Shown here in pieces: positions 9,034 to 18,185 of a stretch of 64,000 bases of DNA. The notes beneath the pieces are model-generated. The model was not told the DNA's origin. It worked only from the letters and a program-made list of their open reading frames with translations, and searched no databases. Source of the DNA: Planctomycetota bacterium (GTDB taxonomy: Bacteria > Planctomycetota > Planctomycetia > Planctomycetales > Planctomycetaceae); contig JAURQH010000080.1 of assembly GCA_030836185.1 (NCBI GenBank), positions 46,249 to 110,248 of the forward strand. Reading direction: 5' to 3'. The position numbers and the translations under genes were made by a program. The stretch's first letter is position 1. Every line of letters starts with the position of its first letter.

Positions 9034-11178
9034 ATGAGTCGTCGTGCTCGTCAAAATACATCCGTATCACTCTTCCCGTTTCTGGCGGTGTTGTTGTGCG
9101 CGATGGGAGCACTGTTGGTTCTATTAGTGATTACGACAAGACAAATTCGAGAAGATGCGATTCGAGTGGCAGAAGAAAAAAAATCTCAACCGATTGTCAA
9201 ACAAAAGGCAAAACCAGCGCAGGAAGAATGGCCCGATTGGAGTATCGATCTCGGGGAATCGACTCTTTTAGCAACGCGAAAACACCCTCAGCCTGCAGCC
9301 GCCCCTTTACAAGCTCCCAAACCGATTTATGAGAAAACCGAAGGAACACCGGCTCCACCTGATCTTTCAGCAGGTCTGAAACGCCTTCGTGCGAAACTCA
9401 ACCGCCTCCAAGAGACGCAATCGGGAGCATCAGCGGATGTAAAAATGATCGTTGATCAAACCACTGCGATACAAACCGAGATCATCAAGCGGGAAAAGAT
9501 ACTCAAGTATGCCTTAACTGCAATGGACCAGATCAAAAAGCGAGATCAGCAAACGAGTGCAGAGTTGAACGACTTACAACAAAAAACGCTTCAGCTTTCT
9601 CAGGATCTACAAGCAAAACGTGCCAAGAATCAAAAACTGGCGAACGCCCCTCGTAACACCCCTAATGTCTTAAAAGTCGTCCCTTACGAAGGTCAAAGCG
9701 GAACAACGCGACGACCAATCTTGATTGAATGCACGGCGGGAATTATTCGATTTGTTCCTGAAGGAATCGAATTGAAAGAAAGGGACTTGGTGGGATTTTC
9801 CGTCCAAGACAACCCGCTATTATCTGGCGTTTTAGCTGCTGAAGAATATTGGATGAAACGGGATCAAAGCGTGGGAGACATCAATCGTCCTTATGTCTTG
9901 ATCGTGGTACGTCCCGATGGCATTCCCGCCTACTACGGTGCGAGACAGCTTCTGCAAAATTACAAGCAGCGATTCGGGTATGAGCTCGTTGATCAGGATC
10001 AAAAACTTGCCTCTCCACAAATTGATCCCGTTGCTCAAACGGCGATTCAGCGTGCCGTCGATGAAAACATCAAAAAACGCGGCGCTCCACCGCGAATGGC
10101 ACAAGCTTTATTTCCTAGCTACGACCCACGAGAACTGGAACAGACACTGTCTGGTGGTTCTCTGTCAGGCGACCGTATCGGTGGCACTTTGAATGATTCA
10201 TCGTCGGGAGACTCTCGACCGAATGGGATGGGGCAGACCGGAAGCGGCAAGGATGGGGAACAACAAAAGGTCCCGGACAGAAGATTCAAGTTCGTGCAAA
10301 CGTCCCAAGGATTGGTGAAAGTTCCGCTTATTGATGCAGATATGAAATCCTTTCGGCGAAATGATGGTTCTTCCACCGGTTCTGAGCGTGGGTTCAAAAG
10401 CACGACAGGGCCGAATAATGATGGACCAACGGAACCGAAGCTGATTAAGCCGGGAATTCCGTCTGCTGGAAGTCGTCAAATCACTGAGTTTCCCCGCTCG
10501 ACTACCAATAGGACTGACCGTCCATCGGGAGAACCGTTATCTGGAACTGGAAGTCAGACCACAACCCAAGGTGCGAACTCTCAAAACGATAGCCAGAACA
10601 TTTCGTCGGGTGAGCCAACCAGCCAATCAGCATCTGCCGAACGTTTGTCCTCGCTTCCAGCAAACGCACCGGATGCTTTGACACCGATTCTCCAGGAACG
10701 GGCTCGTCAGCTTGCCAACGGAACTGGGCAGGGTGAGAGCAACAACTCGTCAGGACAGAATGATCCCCAAACGTCACAAGGGGAGGGGGGGGCAAGTTCA
10801 TCTGGTCAACCCGGTTCTCCGGGGCAGGGGAGAGGGCGCCCATCACAACCGGTCAAAAAAATGCCATTTGAACGACCGTTACGCGTGGCAATATCTGATC
10901 GTGGTTTGCGAGTCGATGAACGAGACGCGATTGCATTACCATCCAATTTGAAAACTCAGCAATTGATGAATCTTACGGTCGAAGAGCTACGGAATCGTGT
11001 GAAGGAATGGCCGGCTCCTCCCGAGCAGTTTTACTGGCGACCGATGGTGAAGTTCTACGTCTATCCGAATGGTCAGAAAAACTACGAACGACTCAAGCCA
11101 TACTTCGAAAAACAAGGACTTCTGTCTGACGTGAAATACGTGGAATCGATTCCGAATCAGGAAGGAAGCCGAAACTGA
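9034..11178 (+). CDS. ExbD/MotB-like envelope protein, long form with two C-terminal-type modules
   Basis: A 714-residue protein with a short cytoplasmic MSRRARQNTS, one membrane span at 12-34 (FPFLAVLLCAMGALLVLLV), and the rest presumably periplasmic. This is the ExbD/TolR/MotB topology. A coiled coil follows at about 110-205 (LKRLRAKLNRLQ, TSAELNDLQQKTLQLSQDL), then a folded segment at about 215-340 with RPYVLIVVRPDGIPAYYGAR. Residues 370-620 are a long Ser/Gly/Gln/Pro-rich linker, and the final 90 residues end in VKFYVYPNGQKNYERLKPYF. The span lacks the Asp that ExbD and MotB use for proton coupling. The gene starts 51 bases after the channel gene and ends 1 base before the next start, so the three are probably one operon. 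Its role is inferred from topology and context. Confidence 0.78.
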   Translation: MSRRARQNTSVSLFPFLAVLLCAMGALLVLLVITTRQIREDAIRVAEEKKSQPIVKQKAKPAQEEWPDWSIDLGESTLLATRKHPQPAAAPLQAPKPIYEKTEGTPAPPDLSAGLKRLRAKLNRLQETQSGASADVKMIVDQTTAIQTEIIKREKILKYALTAMDQIKKRDQQTSAELNDLQQKTLQLSQDLQAKRAKNQKLANAPRNTPNVLKVVPYEGQSGTTRRPILIECTAGIIRFVPEGIELKERDLVGFSVQDNPLLSGVLAAEEYWMKRDQSVGDINRPYVLIVVRPDGIPAYYGARQLLQNYKQRFGYELVDQDQKLASPQIDPVAQTAIQRAVDENIKKRGAPPRMAQALFPSYDPRELEQTLSGGSLSGDRIGGTLNDSSSGDSRPNGMGQTGSGKDGEQQKVPDRRFKFVQTSQGLVKVPLIDADMKSFRRNDGSSTGSERGFKSTTGPNNDGPTEPKLIKPGIPSAGSRQITEFPRSTTNRTDRPSGEPLSGTGSQTTTQGANSQNDSQNISSGEPTSQSASAERLSSLPANAPDALTPILQERARQLANGTGQGESNNSSGQNDPQTSQGEGGASSSGQPGSPGQGRGRPSQPVKKMPFERPLRVAISDRGLRVDERDAIALPSNLKTQQLMNLTVEELRNRVKEWPAPPEQFYWRPMVKFYVYPNGQKNYERLKPYFEKQGLLSDVKYVESIPNQEGSRN

Positions 11179-11179
11179 T

Positions 11180-12382
11180 ATGTCACGACGACGTTCCCAA
11201 CAGCAAAGTGACGCCGAGATTAGCTCGGATTCCTTTCTCGATATCATTGCCAACATTGTCGGCATCCTCATCATTCTGATTGTGGTGGCTGGAATGCGCG
11301 TCAGTCAGGCTCCTATTTTTCAAGAGACCGCGCCGCCAGATGCAAAAGATATCGGCGTTCCAGAATCGACATCCGCAGAAGCTCCCCGAGTGATCATAGG
11401 AACTACGAATGCAAAATTGTGGAGTCCCTCACCAGCCCTACAAGCTGAGCCCATTGAGCCAGCAGAGCCAGTCGTTATCAAAATCGTTGATAATCCTGAT
11501 CCCGAACTCTTTGCGGTTCACAAACGACAAACTCTCGAACTTCAAAGGCTGTCGACCGAAATCACTGCCATTCAGTCAGGTCTCACCGACAAACAACGCT
11601 CCACCGCAAATGCGGAAGAGGAGTTTTCGCTCGTTCAAGCGCGACTCGGAAATCTTCACAACGAACTGAGAGAAGCAAAATCGAGATATGAAGCTGCAAA
11701 GATGTCCTCTGAAGATAAAAAGAAAATTATCGAGTCCCGGCGACAAGACGCGGAACAATTGGTTTCACTGATCGAGAAGGCAGATGCCGAACAGCAGAAG
11801 CTGGCGAAGACAGCTCCTCCCGATGCTGAAGTCTTACGGCACGACATGACTCCTGTAAGCAGCTTTGTGAAAGACGACGAAATCCATTTTCTCGTTTCAA
11901 ACAGCTCTGTCTCGCAAGTTCCGTTGGATGCTTTTTTGACACAGTTAAAAAGCCGCATACAGACCAAGCAAAGCTGGCTACTTCGAGCCAATTCTCATAC
12001 CGGAGAAATAGGTCCGCTGAACGGGTTTGTGATGAAGTATGTGGTCGAAAAAGAACAGCAGTCGCATTTCGATCAATTACGAACGGGGAGTTCACAGATT
12101 CGAATTGTACTCTCTCAATTTGCGATGATCCCCGACGAAAAAACGATTATTCGAGAGACGGTCGCGCAAGCGACCAGTTCGACATCGCGTTTTTTGATCG
12201 CGATTCGATCCGCATCACCGGGAACAACTTGCACGTTTTGGGTTCATCCTGACAGTTTCGAGACTTATCAGAAACTCAAAACTTTCGCTCACGAAAGCAA
12301 CCTGCAAGTCGCGGGTCGCCCTTTGCCACAAGGAATGCCGATTACTGGCTCACCTTCGGGATCACGCTCCGCAGCACAATAA
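11180..12382 (+). CDS. ExbD/MotB-like envelope protein, short form with conserved Asp in the membrane span
   Basis: A 400-residue protein with the same design as the gene before it: MSRRRSQQQSD, one span at about 18-38 (SFLDIIANIVGILIILIVV), an extended region, a coiled coil at about 115-205 (LELQRLSTEITAIQ, KSRYEAAKMSSEDKKKIIES), and a C-terminal folded domain. The span carries Asp21 at the position where ExbD, TolR and MotB have their essential Asp. The C-terminal CTFWVHPDSFETYQKLKTFA segment matches the pattern of two segments in the preceding protein. It starts 1 base after the previous stop, with GGAAG about 10 bases upstream. It is probably the proton-coupled B subunit of the channel. 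The substrate and cellular role are unknown. Confidence 0.82.
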   Translation: MSRRRSQQQSDAEISSDSFLDIIANIVGILIILIVVAGMRVSQAPIFQETAPPDAKDIGVPESTSAEAPRVIIGTTNAKLWSPSPALQAEPIEPAEPVVIKIVDNPDPELFAVHKRQTLELQRLSTEITAIQSGLTDKQRSTANAEEEFSLVQARLGNLHNELREAKSRYEAAKMSSEDKKKIIESRRQDAEQLVSLIEKADAEQQKLAKTAPPDAEVLRHDMTPVSSFVKDDEIHFLVSNSSVSQVPLDAFLTQLKSRIQTKQSWLLRANSHTGEIGPLNGFVMKYVVEKEQQSHFDQLRTGSSQIRIVLSQFAMIPDEKTIIRETVAQATSSTSRFLIAIRSASPGTTCTFWVHPDSFETYQKLKTFAHESNLQVAGRPLPQGMPITGSPSGSRSAAQ

Positions 12383-12405
12383 AACTCCACACATTGCGAA
12401 ATGGA

Positions 12406-12900
12406 TTAGTCGGCTTCGATTTTGATCGATCCCCATTGACCAAAGTTTTCTTCGACTTCGAGAGTGAGAGAATTGATAGCAGACTTTTGTTCTTGGGTGA
12501 GGCTGTCGAGAAACCTGTAAGCCATCCAACGGGCGATTAGTTCTGCCGTCGTATTCTCCACCGGCAACAAGATGCAATCTTCGTCAGGAAAGACCCAACG
12601 ACGATTTTCAAATCTTGCTTCCACTTCTGTACCCTGTTGTTCCACACTGATGGAATGGTGTTTTGTTGGCAGGAGGACTCGATGATCGAGTTCATCAACA
12701 ATCGTCTGCAACCCAGCTCGTAACGCGATAAAATCGAAAACGTAATAGTTTTCGTCTAAAGAGCCTTCGATTTCTGCCGCGACTCGCCAGTTGTGTCCGT
12801 GCAGACGTTCGCAGATATTGCCATTAAATGTAATAAAGTGTGCCGCGCTGAAGACCAGATGGTCTTTGGTGACACGGACTTTCCAAGATTCTTTCGACAT
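12406..12900 (-). CDS. 6-pyruvoyl-tetrahydropterin synthase / QueD-family protein
   Basis: A 164-residue protein of the PTPS/6-carboxytetrahydropterin synthase fold. Zinc ligands are visible as FSAAH near residue 20 and the LHGHN pair near residue 35. The nucleophilic Cys lies four residues before the first of that pair (NICERLHGHNW). The later WVFPDEDCILLPVENTTAEL segment has the Pro-Glu-Asn-Thr-Thr signature that binds the pterin. QueD makes 6-carboxy-tetrahydropterin for queuosine; PTPS homologues also occur in tetrahydromethanopterin gene sets of planctomycetes and methylotrophs. The next upstream gene on the same strand belongs to the CitG family, which favours the tetrahydromethanopterin or another cofactor role over queuosine, but this is inference. 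Its stop is 24 bases from the convergent ExbD-like gene. Confidence 0.85.
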   Translation of the reverse strand: MSKESWKVRVTKDHLVFSAAHFITFNGNICERLHGHNWRVAAEIEGSLDENYYVFDFIALRAGLQTIVDELDHRVLLPTKHHSISVEQQGTEVEARFENRRWVFPDEDCILLPVENTTAELIARWMAYRFLDSLTQEQKSAINSLTLEVEENFGQWGSIKIEAD

Positions 12901-12951
12901 GAGACCTCCCCTACGAGTGTGCAGACGCCAATATAGCAGATTCGCTCAGCT

Positions 12952-13839
12952 TCAGCTTTCCAGCGGTAACGAATCCATGGGAGGTGGTGTAATAATTCCC
13001 TCTCGAAAACCGGCATACAAACAGGCGACGACAAAATCTGCGGTCGTCCCCGGGTTACGCCGATTTCCGTCAGCTCTTAGCCAGTCATCAAATTCGCTGA
13101 GAATTCCCCAACAGATTTCATAATCGGGCCAGTCCGATTCCAAGACGGTCCGAGCACGCAGGCTGGCTTCTTCTGCCAATCCTGGACCACATTTTCTGGC
13201 GATCAGTGAGTCGGGAAGATGTGCCATCAACTTCAGATGGAGATGGATGATGGAATTTTCCCACCGGTCGACGAATCCTAGTTCTTGTGCGAGTTGTTCC
13301 AAACCATAATGCAAGATTTCGTCGAACTCGTTGGTATATTGCAGAGCAATATTGTCTCGATCTTTCGCCAGTGCCATGACTTCGACCAAGGGTACGGTCG
13401 GGGAGTGAAGGATGTCTTGCTCATGAACCTCACCCAGTCCACTAGGAGAGGCTAGACGAATCGCTTCATAGACACATTGGCTATCGTGTACCGTCAGGTT
13501 GGCCAGTACATCGCCGATTCCTTCAAAGACAGGAATATGTAGAGGGACAGCGGTCAACGGAGCGAGTAATAGAATGACTCCCAGATTCGTGTTCCTTCCG
13601 ACAGCTTCCTGCGTTGCTTTGACCGCTTCCAAAATTGTCGGTCCGACACCACGCTCGATGGTTTGTTCAAACAGGGGAGCAATCACCTCGGCAGACTTAA
13701 TGAAATCGTGATGGTCGAGGTCTTCGAACGATTTTTCGCGGTGGACATTGCCCGGTTTCCGCGCGCAAACTTCCAACAGGCACGCAAAGCGAACCCAGCG
13801 GGTGATTGGATGAATAGTTTTAAGATCCGATTGATCCAT
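12952..13839 (-). CDS. Triphosphoribosyl-dephospho-CoA synthase (CitG/MdcB) family protein
   Basis: A 295-residue protein with CitG-family features: LLEVCARKPGNVHR near residue 25, HHDFIKSAEVIAPLF, and TNLGVILLLAPL near residue 95, followed by MALAKDRDNIA. Classical CitG joins ATP and dephospho-CoA to form the citrate lyase prosthetic group precursor. No citrate or malonate lyase subunit is nearby, so that substrate is doubtful. CitG-like proteins recur in tetrahydromethanopterin biosynthesis clusters of methylotrophs and planctomycetes, and the PTPS-family neighbour downstream on the same strand (51 bases away) fits that setting. The family is confident; the reaction is not. Confidence 0.82.
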   Translation of the reverse strand: MDQSDLKTIHPITRWVRFACLLEVCARKPGNVHREKSFEDLDHHDFIKSAEVIAPLFEQTIERGVGPTILEAVKATQEAVGRNTNLGVILLLAPLTAVPLHIPVFEGIGDVLANLTVHDSQCVYEAIRLASPSGLGEVHEQDILHSPTVPLVEVMALAKDRDNIALQYTNEFDEILHYGLEQLAQELGFVDRWENSIIHLHLKLMAHLPDSLIARKCGPGLAEEASLRARTVLESDWPDYEICWGILSEFDDWLRADGNRRNPGTTADFVVACLYAGFREGIITPPPMDSLPLES

Positions 13840-13994
13840 CGGAACGAATTAGCTCTCAAGAAATCTTTGGAATTGTCACACTAGGCTATCCGAATTTGGG
13901 TTGCGAGCAAAGACCTCTCGCGACAGGATTTTTCATTCTCTTTCGCCTCCATCTCGGTTAGGCTGCAACTTCACGCCCAATTCAGGAGATTTTC

Positions 13995-14930
13995 ATGCCC
14001 GCTGCGATAGATATCAACCTTCTTCAAAATGTTCATTTAGTCCCCTTAACTGCTTACAACAGTGAAGGGACACTGAATTTGGAAAAGCAGACCGAACACA
14101 TTCAACATCTGGTTGCTGCCGGAATTCGTGTTTTTCTTCCCGCAGCCGGAACAAGCGAGTTCCACAGTCTTTCCGACGATGAAATCGTTCAATTGGTTCG
14201 GGTGACACGAGAAGCGACAGGGCCAGAAGCGACGATCTTCGCACCGGTTGGTCGTCAAATCGGTTCTGCCATCAAGGTGGGAACCGAGGCAATGGAAGCG
14301 GGAGCCGATGGCGTGATGTTTATGCCGTTCGAGCATCCATACCTCAGTGATCAAGGGGCACTCTCCTATTATCGAGATGTGATGAAAGAACTGCGTTGCC
14401 CCGTGATGATTTACAAGAAAGCAGAGATCCCAACAGATAATCTGCTACTCAATTTGGCACGCGACCCACGAATGGTCGGCGTGAAATATGCGGTCAACAA
14501 CATGGCTCAGTTCCGACAAACCGTACTCGCCGACAGAACCGACACTCAATGGCTGTGCGGTTCGGCAGAACGCTTCGCCCCATTCTTCATGCTGGCAGGC
14601 AGTACGGGTTACACCACCGGAGCCGGCAACCTGTGTCCTCGACTTACTCTGGCAATGTTTGATGCTCTATCTACTGGCACGTATGAGGAAGCGATGAAGC
14701 TGCAGGAACTGATCCTTCCCATTGAGCATTACCGTGCGAGGGAAGGGGACAGCTTCAACATTTCAATGCTGAAGCATGGCCTCAAGCTGACAGGATTGGA
14801 TTTCGGTCCGCCGAGATCACCCGGTCGAGTTCTCACTTCAGACGAGGAACAAGAGATCGAAGCAATTCTCGAACCGATCTTTACGGCAGAAAAGAAGCTT
14901 GGTGAAGAGACGCTGATTGCAGGGGAGTGA
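13995..14930 (+). CDS. DapA-family class I aldolase (dihydrodipicolinate synthase / keto-deoxyglucarate dehydratase type)
   Basis: A 311-residue TIM-barrel protein. The substrate-binding loop reads AAGTSEFHSLSDDE, closer to keto-deoxyglucarate dehydratase (GTGEFFSL) than to true DapA (GTTGE). The barrel Tyr is in CPVMIYKKAEIP and the Schiff-base Lys is in RMVGVKYAVNN. These enzymes condense or cleave 2-keto acids through a Lys-pyruvate Schiff base. No lysine-pathway gene is adjacent and no sugar-acid cluster is visible, so the substrate is open. An AGGAG site lies 6 bases before the ATG. It stands alone, diverging from the CitG-family gene. Confidence 0.83.
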   Translation: MPAAIDINLLQNVHLVPLTAYNSEGTLNLEKQTEHIQHLVAAGIRVFLPAAGTSEFHSLSDDEIVQLVRVTREATGPEATIFAPVGRQIGSAIKVGTEAMEAGADGVMFMPFEHPYLSDQGALSYYRDVMKELRCPVMIYKKAEIPTDNLLLNLARDPRMVGVKYAVNNMAQFRQTVLADRTDTQWLCGSAERFAPFFMLAGSTGYTTGAGNLCPRLTLAMFDALSTGTYEEAMKLQELILPIEHYRAREGDSFNISMLKHGLKLTGLDFGPPRSPGRVLTSDEEQEIEAILEPIFTAEKKLGEETLIAGE

Positions 14931-15162
14931 GTTGTGGTCGGAGATTTTACGAAAACTTGTCGCATAGACGCCGAGACGCAAAGAATCGCAGAGTCCAAAT
15001 TATCTGTGCAAATAATGGAGTACGAACAACAGCAAGATTACAGATAGCTTGGGTACAAACTCAATATCCCGGTAGGTTACGGTTTGCTTTGCTCAGCTCA
15101 TGATCCTCATAAAAAATTCATTCTTAACGAGAATTATCGGAACGGAGTGTGAGAGGTGAATT

Positions 15163-15471
15163 TCAGTTTCCAAGAAGGGCCAATACTACAAGTACATATG
15201 GAACCAAGCTGAAAGCGAGCAACCACCAACTCGATCTACTTACAAAATAGACAATCCATGAAAGAACAATCAGAGGCAACCAGAGAATCAACGCACTATT
15301 AACTATAGCCGCACCAAATTCATTTTCTGAATCCAACGCAATTTTTCCTACACTCAAACCGAACGGGATCAGGAACAAGGGAGAAACCAATTGCAGCATC
15401 GCGGCGAGCCAGAATGGTCCGGTAGTACCGGTGTTTTTTCGAGAAGAGTGTGAATCGGAGGAGTCAGCCAT
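15163..15471 (-). CDS. Small membrane protein of unknown function
   Basis: A 102-residue frame. A hydrophilic Ser-rich start (MADSSDSHSSRKNTG) is followed by three hydrophobic segments at about 20-42, 55-76 and 80-99. No ribosome binding site is evident. I do not recognise a family. Hydrophobic patterning and a clean frame support it as coding, but it is isolated: 142 bases downstream of the fusA stop on the other side of the fusA terminator, with no conserved neighbour on the other side. Confidence 0.5.
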   Translation of the reverse strand: MADSSDSHSSRKNTGTTGPFWLAAMLQLVSPLFLIPFGLSVGKIALDSENEFGAAIVNSALILWLPLIVLSWIVYFVSRSSWWLLAFSLVPYVLVVLALLGN

Positions 15472-15549
15472 TCATTGATGTTATCTGAGACAGGTAGAGT
15501 AGTGGAGAAAAATTCTGCCTAGAAATCAAATTGCAATTCGACATCCAGC

Positions 15550-15586
15550 AAAAAAACACCCCGTGGAGCTAATGCTCCACGGGGTG
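15550..15586 (-). terminator. Rho-independent terminator of fusA
   Basis: A perfect 13-bp stem (15557-15569 against 15574-15586) closes a 4-base TAAT loop. On the minus strand it is followed by a run of Us (the A-run at 15550-15556). It lies 28 bases past the fusA stop. The plus-strand side lacks a U-run, so it should act mainly on fusA. Confidence 0.9.
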
Positions 15587-15613
15587 TTGTCATAATTAAC
15601 TACGAGAACAAGG

Positions 15614-17728
15614 CTAATTGTTTTTATCTTCGTCGTCGCGGCGACGTTTTTCGATCACTTCGTCCTGCAGGCTCTTCGGCACTTGTGAGTACTTACAGAA
15701 CTCCATGCTGAATGTTCCTTTTCCTTGCGTCATGCTGCGAAGTTCGTTGGCGTAATCGAACATGGCCGCCAAAGGCACTTCAGCCGTCAAGTAGACCGTT
15801 TTGGCTTTCACTTCAGACGAATTCACGAGTCCGCGTTTCGAGGAGATGTGACCAGTCACCGATCCCTGGAACTCTTCCGGGGCTTCGACTTCCAGAAGCA
15901 TAATCGGTTCTTGCAAGGCAACTTTGGCTTCTTTGTCGAGCAATTTTCGCAAACAATCGAAGCCAGCAATATTGAACGCCATTTCCGACGAGTCAACATC
16001 GTGGTAACTACCGTCTTGCAGCTTCATGCGGACACCCACCACTTCGGAACCGATCAGCGGTCCTTTGACGATGGCCCGTTGGAAGCCTTTATCAACGGCG
16101 GGGATGTACTCTTTCGGAATACGTCCTTGAGAAATTTCATTCACGAATTCGTAGGCAATGTTATCTTCTTCTGGAATGACTTCCATTACGCCACGCACAT
16201 CGGCGAACTGTCCCGAACCACCAGATTGTTTCTTGTGACGATAACTGTATTCGACACCCACGGTGGGACGTTCTCGGTAAGAGACACGAGGCTCACCAAT
16301 TTTGCATTCGCATTTGTATTCGCGAAGGATACGTTCAATGTAGACTTCGAGGTGTAACTGACCCATCCCGGCGATAATGGTTTGCCCGGTCTCTTCGTCG
16401 GAAGCGACATGAAACGTGGGGTCTTCGCGACGAAAACGTTCGAGAGCTTTGGCCAATTTGTCGGCATCATCACGATTTGCAGGTTCGATTGACAGCCGGA
16501 TCACTGGGTCGGCAACATAGATATTTTCCAGTGTGACGTTGATGCCATCACCCAGGAACGTGTCACCAGATGCACAGTCCATACCCACCACGGCGATAAT
16601 ATCTCCGGGACCAGCTTCTTCGAGGTCTTCCCGATCATTGGAGTGCATACGGACCAAGCGACCGAATCGGGTGGATTGCCCGGTACGGGCGTTAATGTAA
16701 CTTTCACCCTTCTTGATCGTGCCTTGATAGATACGAGTGTAAGTCAACTGCCCAAATTGTTCGACAACCGTTTTGAACGCCATGCAAACTAATGGGTCAT
16801 CCGCATTCTTGGAAAGTGGGACTCGTTTAGGCTCCCCACCGTCTTCTTCAAGAGAGCTAACATCGAGTGCCGACATGTCGCGATCCAGGGGTGATGGTAG
16901 ATAAAACTCCACACCATCGAGTAACTCTTGAACGCCTTTGTTTTTGTAAGCCGACCCCATCATCACTGGAACGATGGTCTGATCGATGGTGGCAAGCCGA
17001 ATGATCTTGCGAAGATGCTTCTCATCGACTTCTTCTTCTCCGAGAACGGCTTCCATCAACTTGTCGTCAAACATGGAAACTTCTTCGAGCATGTGAGCTC
17101 GTGCCGCTTTTGCTTTTTCGACCAAATCTTCGGGAATCTCTTCGTAACGAATATCTTCTCCCTGTTCACCATCGAAGAAGACAGCCTGCATTTTGATGAG
17201 GTCCACAACGCCTTTGAAATCGGCTTCATTGCCTATCGGTATCTGCAATGGAACAGCATTCGCGCCCAGCTTGTCTTTGATCTGTTCAATAACGCTGTCC
17301 GGGTCGGCACCGGTACGATCCATCTTATTGATAAATGCAATTCGGGGAATGCCGTAACGCTTCATTTGACGGTCAACCGTCAATGATTGAGATTGCACTC
17401 CACCGACAGAGCAGAGAACCAGAACGGCACCATCGAGAACGCGAAGTGAGCGTTCCACTTCGACGGTAAAGTCAACGTGGCCTGGCGTATCGATGATATT
17501 GATCGAGGTGTTTTTCCACTCGACACTGGTGGCTGCTGAAGTGATCGTGATTCCACGTTCCTGCTCCAGCTCCATGTGGTCCATTGTTGGACCTCCACCG
17601 CCGCTGCGAACTTCCACGATTTTGTGGATACGACCCGCGTAAAACAAAATCCGCTCGGTCAGGGTCGTTTTCCCTGAGTCGATGTGGGCCGAGATACCAA
17701 TGTTCCGATGCTGGGCCAGTTTCTTCAT
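15614..17728 (-). CDS. fusA: Elongation factor G, spd/mitochondrial type 1
   Basis: A 704-residue translational GTPase. The G1 loop is AHIDSGKTT at 14-22, G3 is DTPGHVDF near residue 84, and G4 is NKMDRTG near residue 138, followed by EF-G domains II-V. It catalyses ribosome translocation after peptide bond formation. The G1 loop has Ser where E. coli EF-G has Ala, and the stretch from [11 protein letters not shown] to [23 protein letters not shown] closely resembles mitochondrial EF-G1. This places it with the spdEFG1 group of spirochaetes, planctomycetes and some deltaproteobacteria. It stands alone, without the rpsL-rpsG-tuf cluster, as is common for this type. A strong terminator follows. 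Confidence 0.95.
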   Translation of the reverse strand: MKKLAQHRNIGISAHIDSGKTTLTERILFYAGRIHKIVEVRSGGGGPTMDHMELEQERGITITSAATSVEWKNTSINIIDTPGHVDFTVEVERSLRVLDGAVLVLCSVGGVQSQSLTVDRQMKRYGIPRIAFINKMDRTGADPDSVIEQIKDKLGANAVPLQIPIGNEADFKGVVDLIKMQAVFFDGEQGEDIRYEEIPEDLVEKAKAARAHMLEEVSMFDDKLMEAVLGEEEVDEKHLRKIIRLATIDQTIVPVMMGSAYKNKGVQELLDGVEFYLPSPLDRDMSALDVSSLEEDGGEPKRVPLSKNADDPLVCMAFKTVVEQFGQLTYTRIYQGTIKKGESYINARTGQSTRFGRLVRMHSNDREDLEEAGPGDIIAVVGMDCASGDTFLGDGINVTLENIYVADPVIRLSIEPANRDDADKLAKALERFRREDPTFHVASDEETGQTIIAGMGQLHLEVYIERILREYKCECKIGEPRVSYRERPTVGVEYSYRHKKQSGGSGQFADVRGVMEVIPEEDNIAYEFVNEISQGRIPKEYIPAVDKGFQRAIVKGPLIGSEVVGVRMKLQDGSYHDVDSSEMAFNIAGFDCLRKLLDKEAKVALQEPIMLLEVEAPEEFQGSVTGHISSKRGLVNSSEVKAKTVYLTAEVPLAAMFDYANELRSMTQGKGTFSMEFCKYSQVPKSLQDEVIEKRRRDDEDKNN

Positions 17729-18185
17729 AACTCTGTGGCTCTACTTAACAAATACATACGAATTCGTCTGTCACCCATGTGACCGACAGGATTGTGTTGC
17801 GGCTGCCACCCCATTTAATGTGCGATGACTTCATCAATTACTTGCCGTAGCCTGATTGTGTAAAGACCGTGTTTGCAAATGTAATACATGGGACCGGGGC
17901 TCACCCGGAAGCAATCAGACTTGCAAGGTCTTTCTTCAAGATCGTTGAATTTGATCATCGATGACCAACACACAACAGACCTACATATCGTAGCGGGGAT
18001 CCCGAAATCTGGAAAGGGGAACGAACCCCCCAAGAGACGGTCAATCCTTCATTTTTCGGGATTTTCTCAATGGGAACTCATGAATTTCGCATGAATTCAG
18101 ATCTGCGCACAAAAAACGGGATAGAGCCAAGATGTGCGGCTCTGTCCCGTGGACATTTTCACTTTAAACCAGCAACTAACGGCTC
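17729..18185. other. Intergenic region upstream of fusA
   Basis: These 457 bases hold the ppdK terminator at their right side (18111-18150) and presumably the fusA promoter and leader near 17729-17900. A short GGGG-AACGAA-CCCC inverted repeat near 18017-18030 is visible. I see no supported gene here; the short frames do not resemble proteins. Confidence 0.4.
18111..18150 (-). terminator. Rho-independent terminator of ppdK
   Basis: A 13-bp stem with one G-U pair (18116-18128 against 18138-18150) and a 9-base loop. On the minus strand it is followed by a U-run given by the As at 18111-18116. It lies 36 bases past the ppdK stop. Confidence 0.88.

Noticed and set aside
7768..12382. Zorya-type defence system
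   Set aside because: The MotA-like channel with a long tail is suggestive, but there is no OmpA-type peptidoglycan-binding domain in the B proteins and no ZorC, ZorD or ZorE nuclease or helicase nearby.
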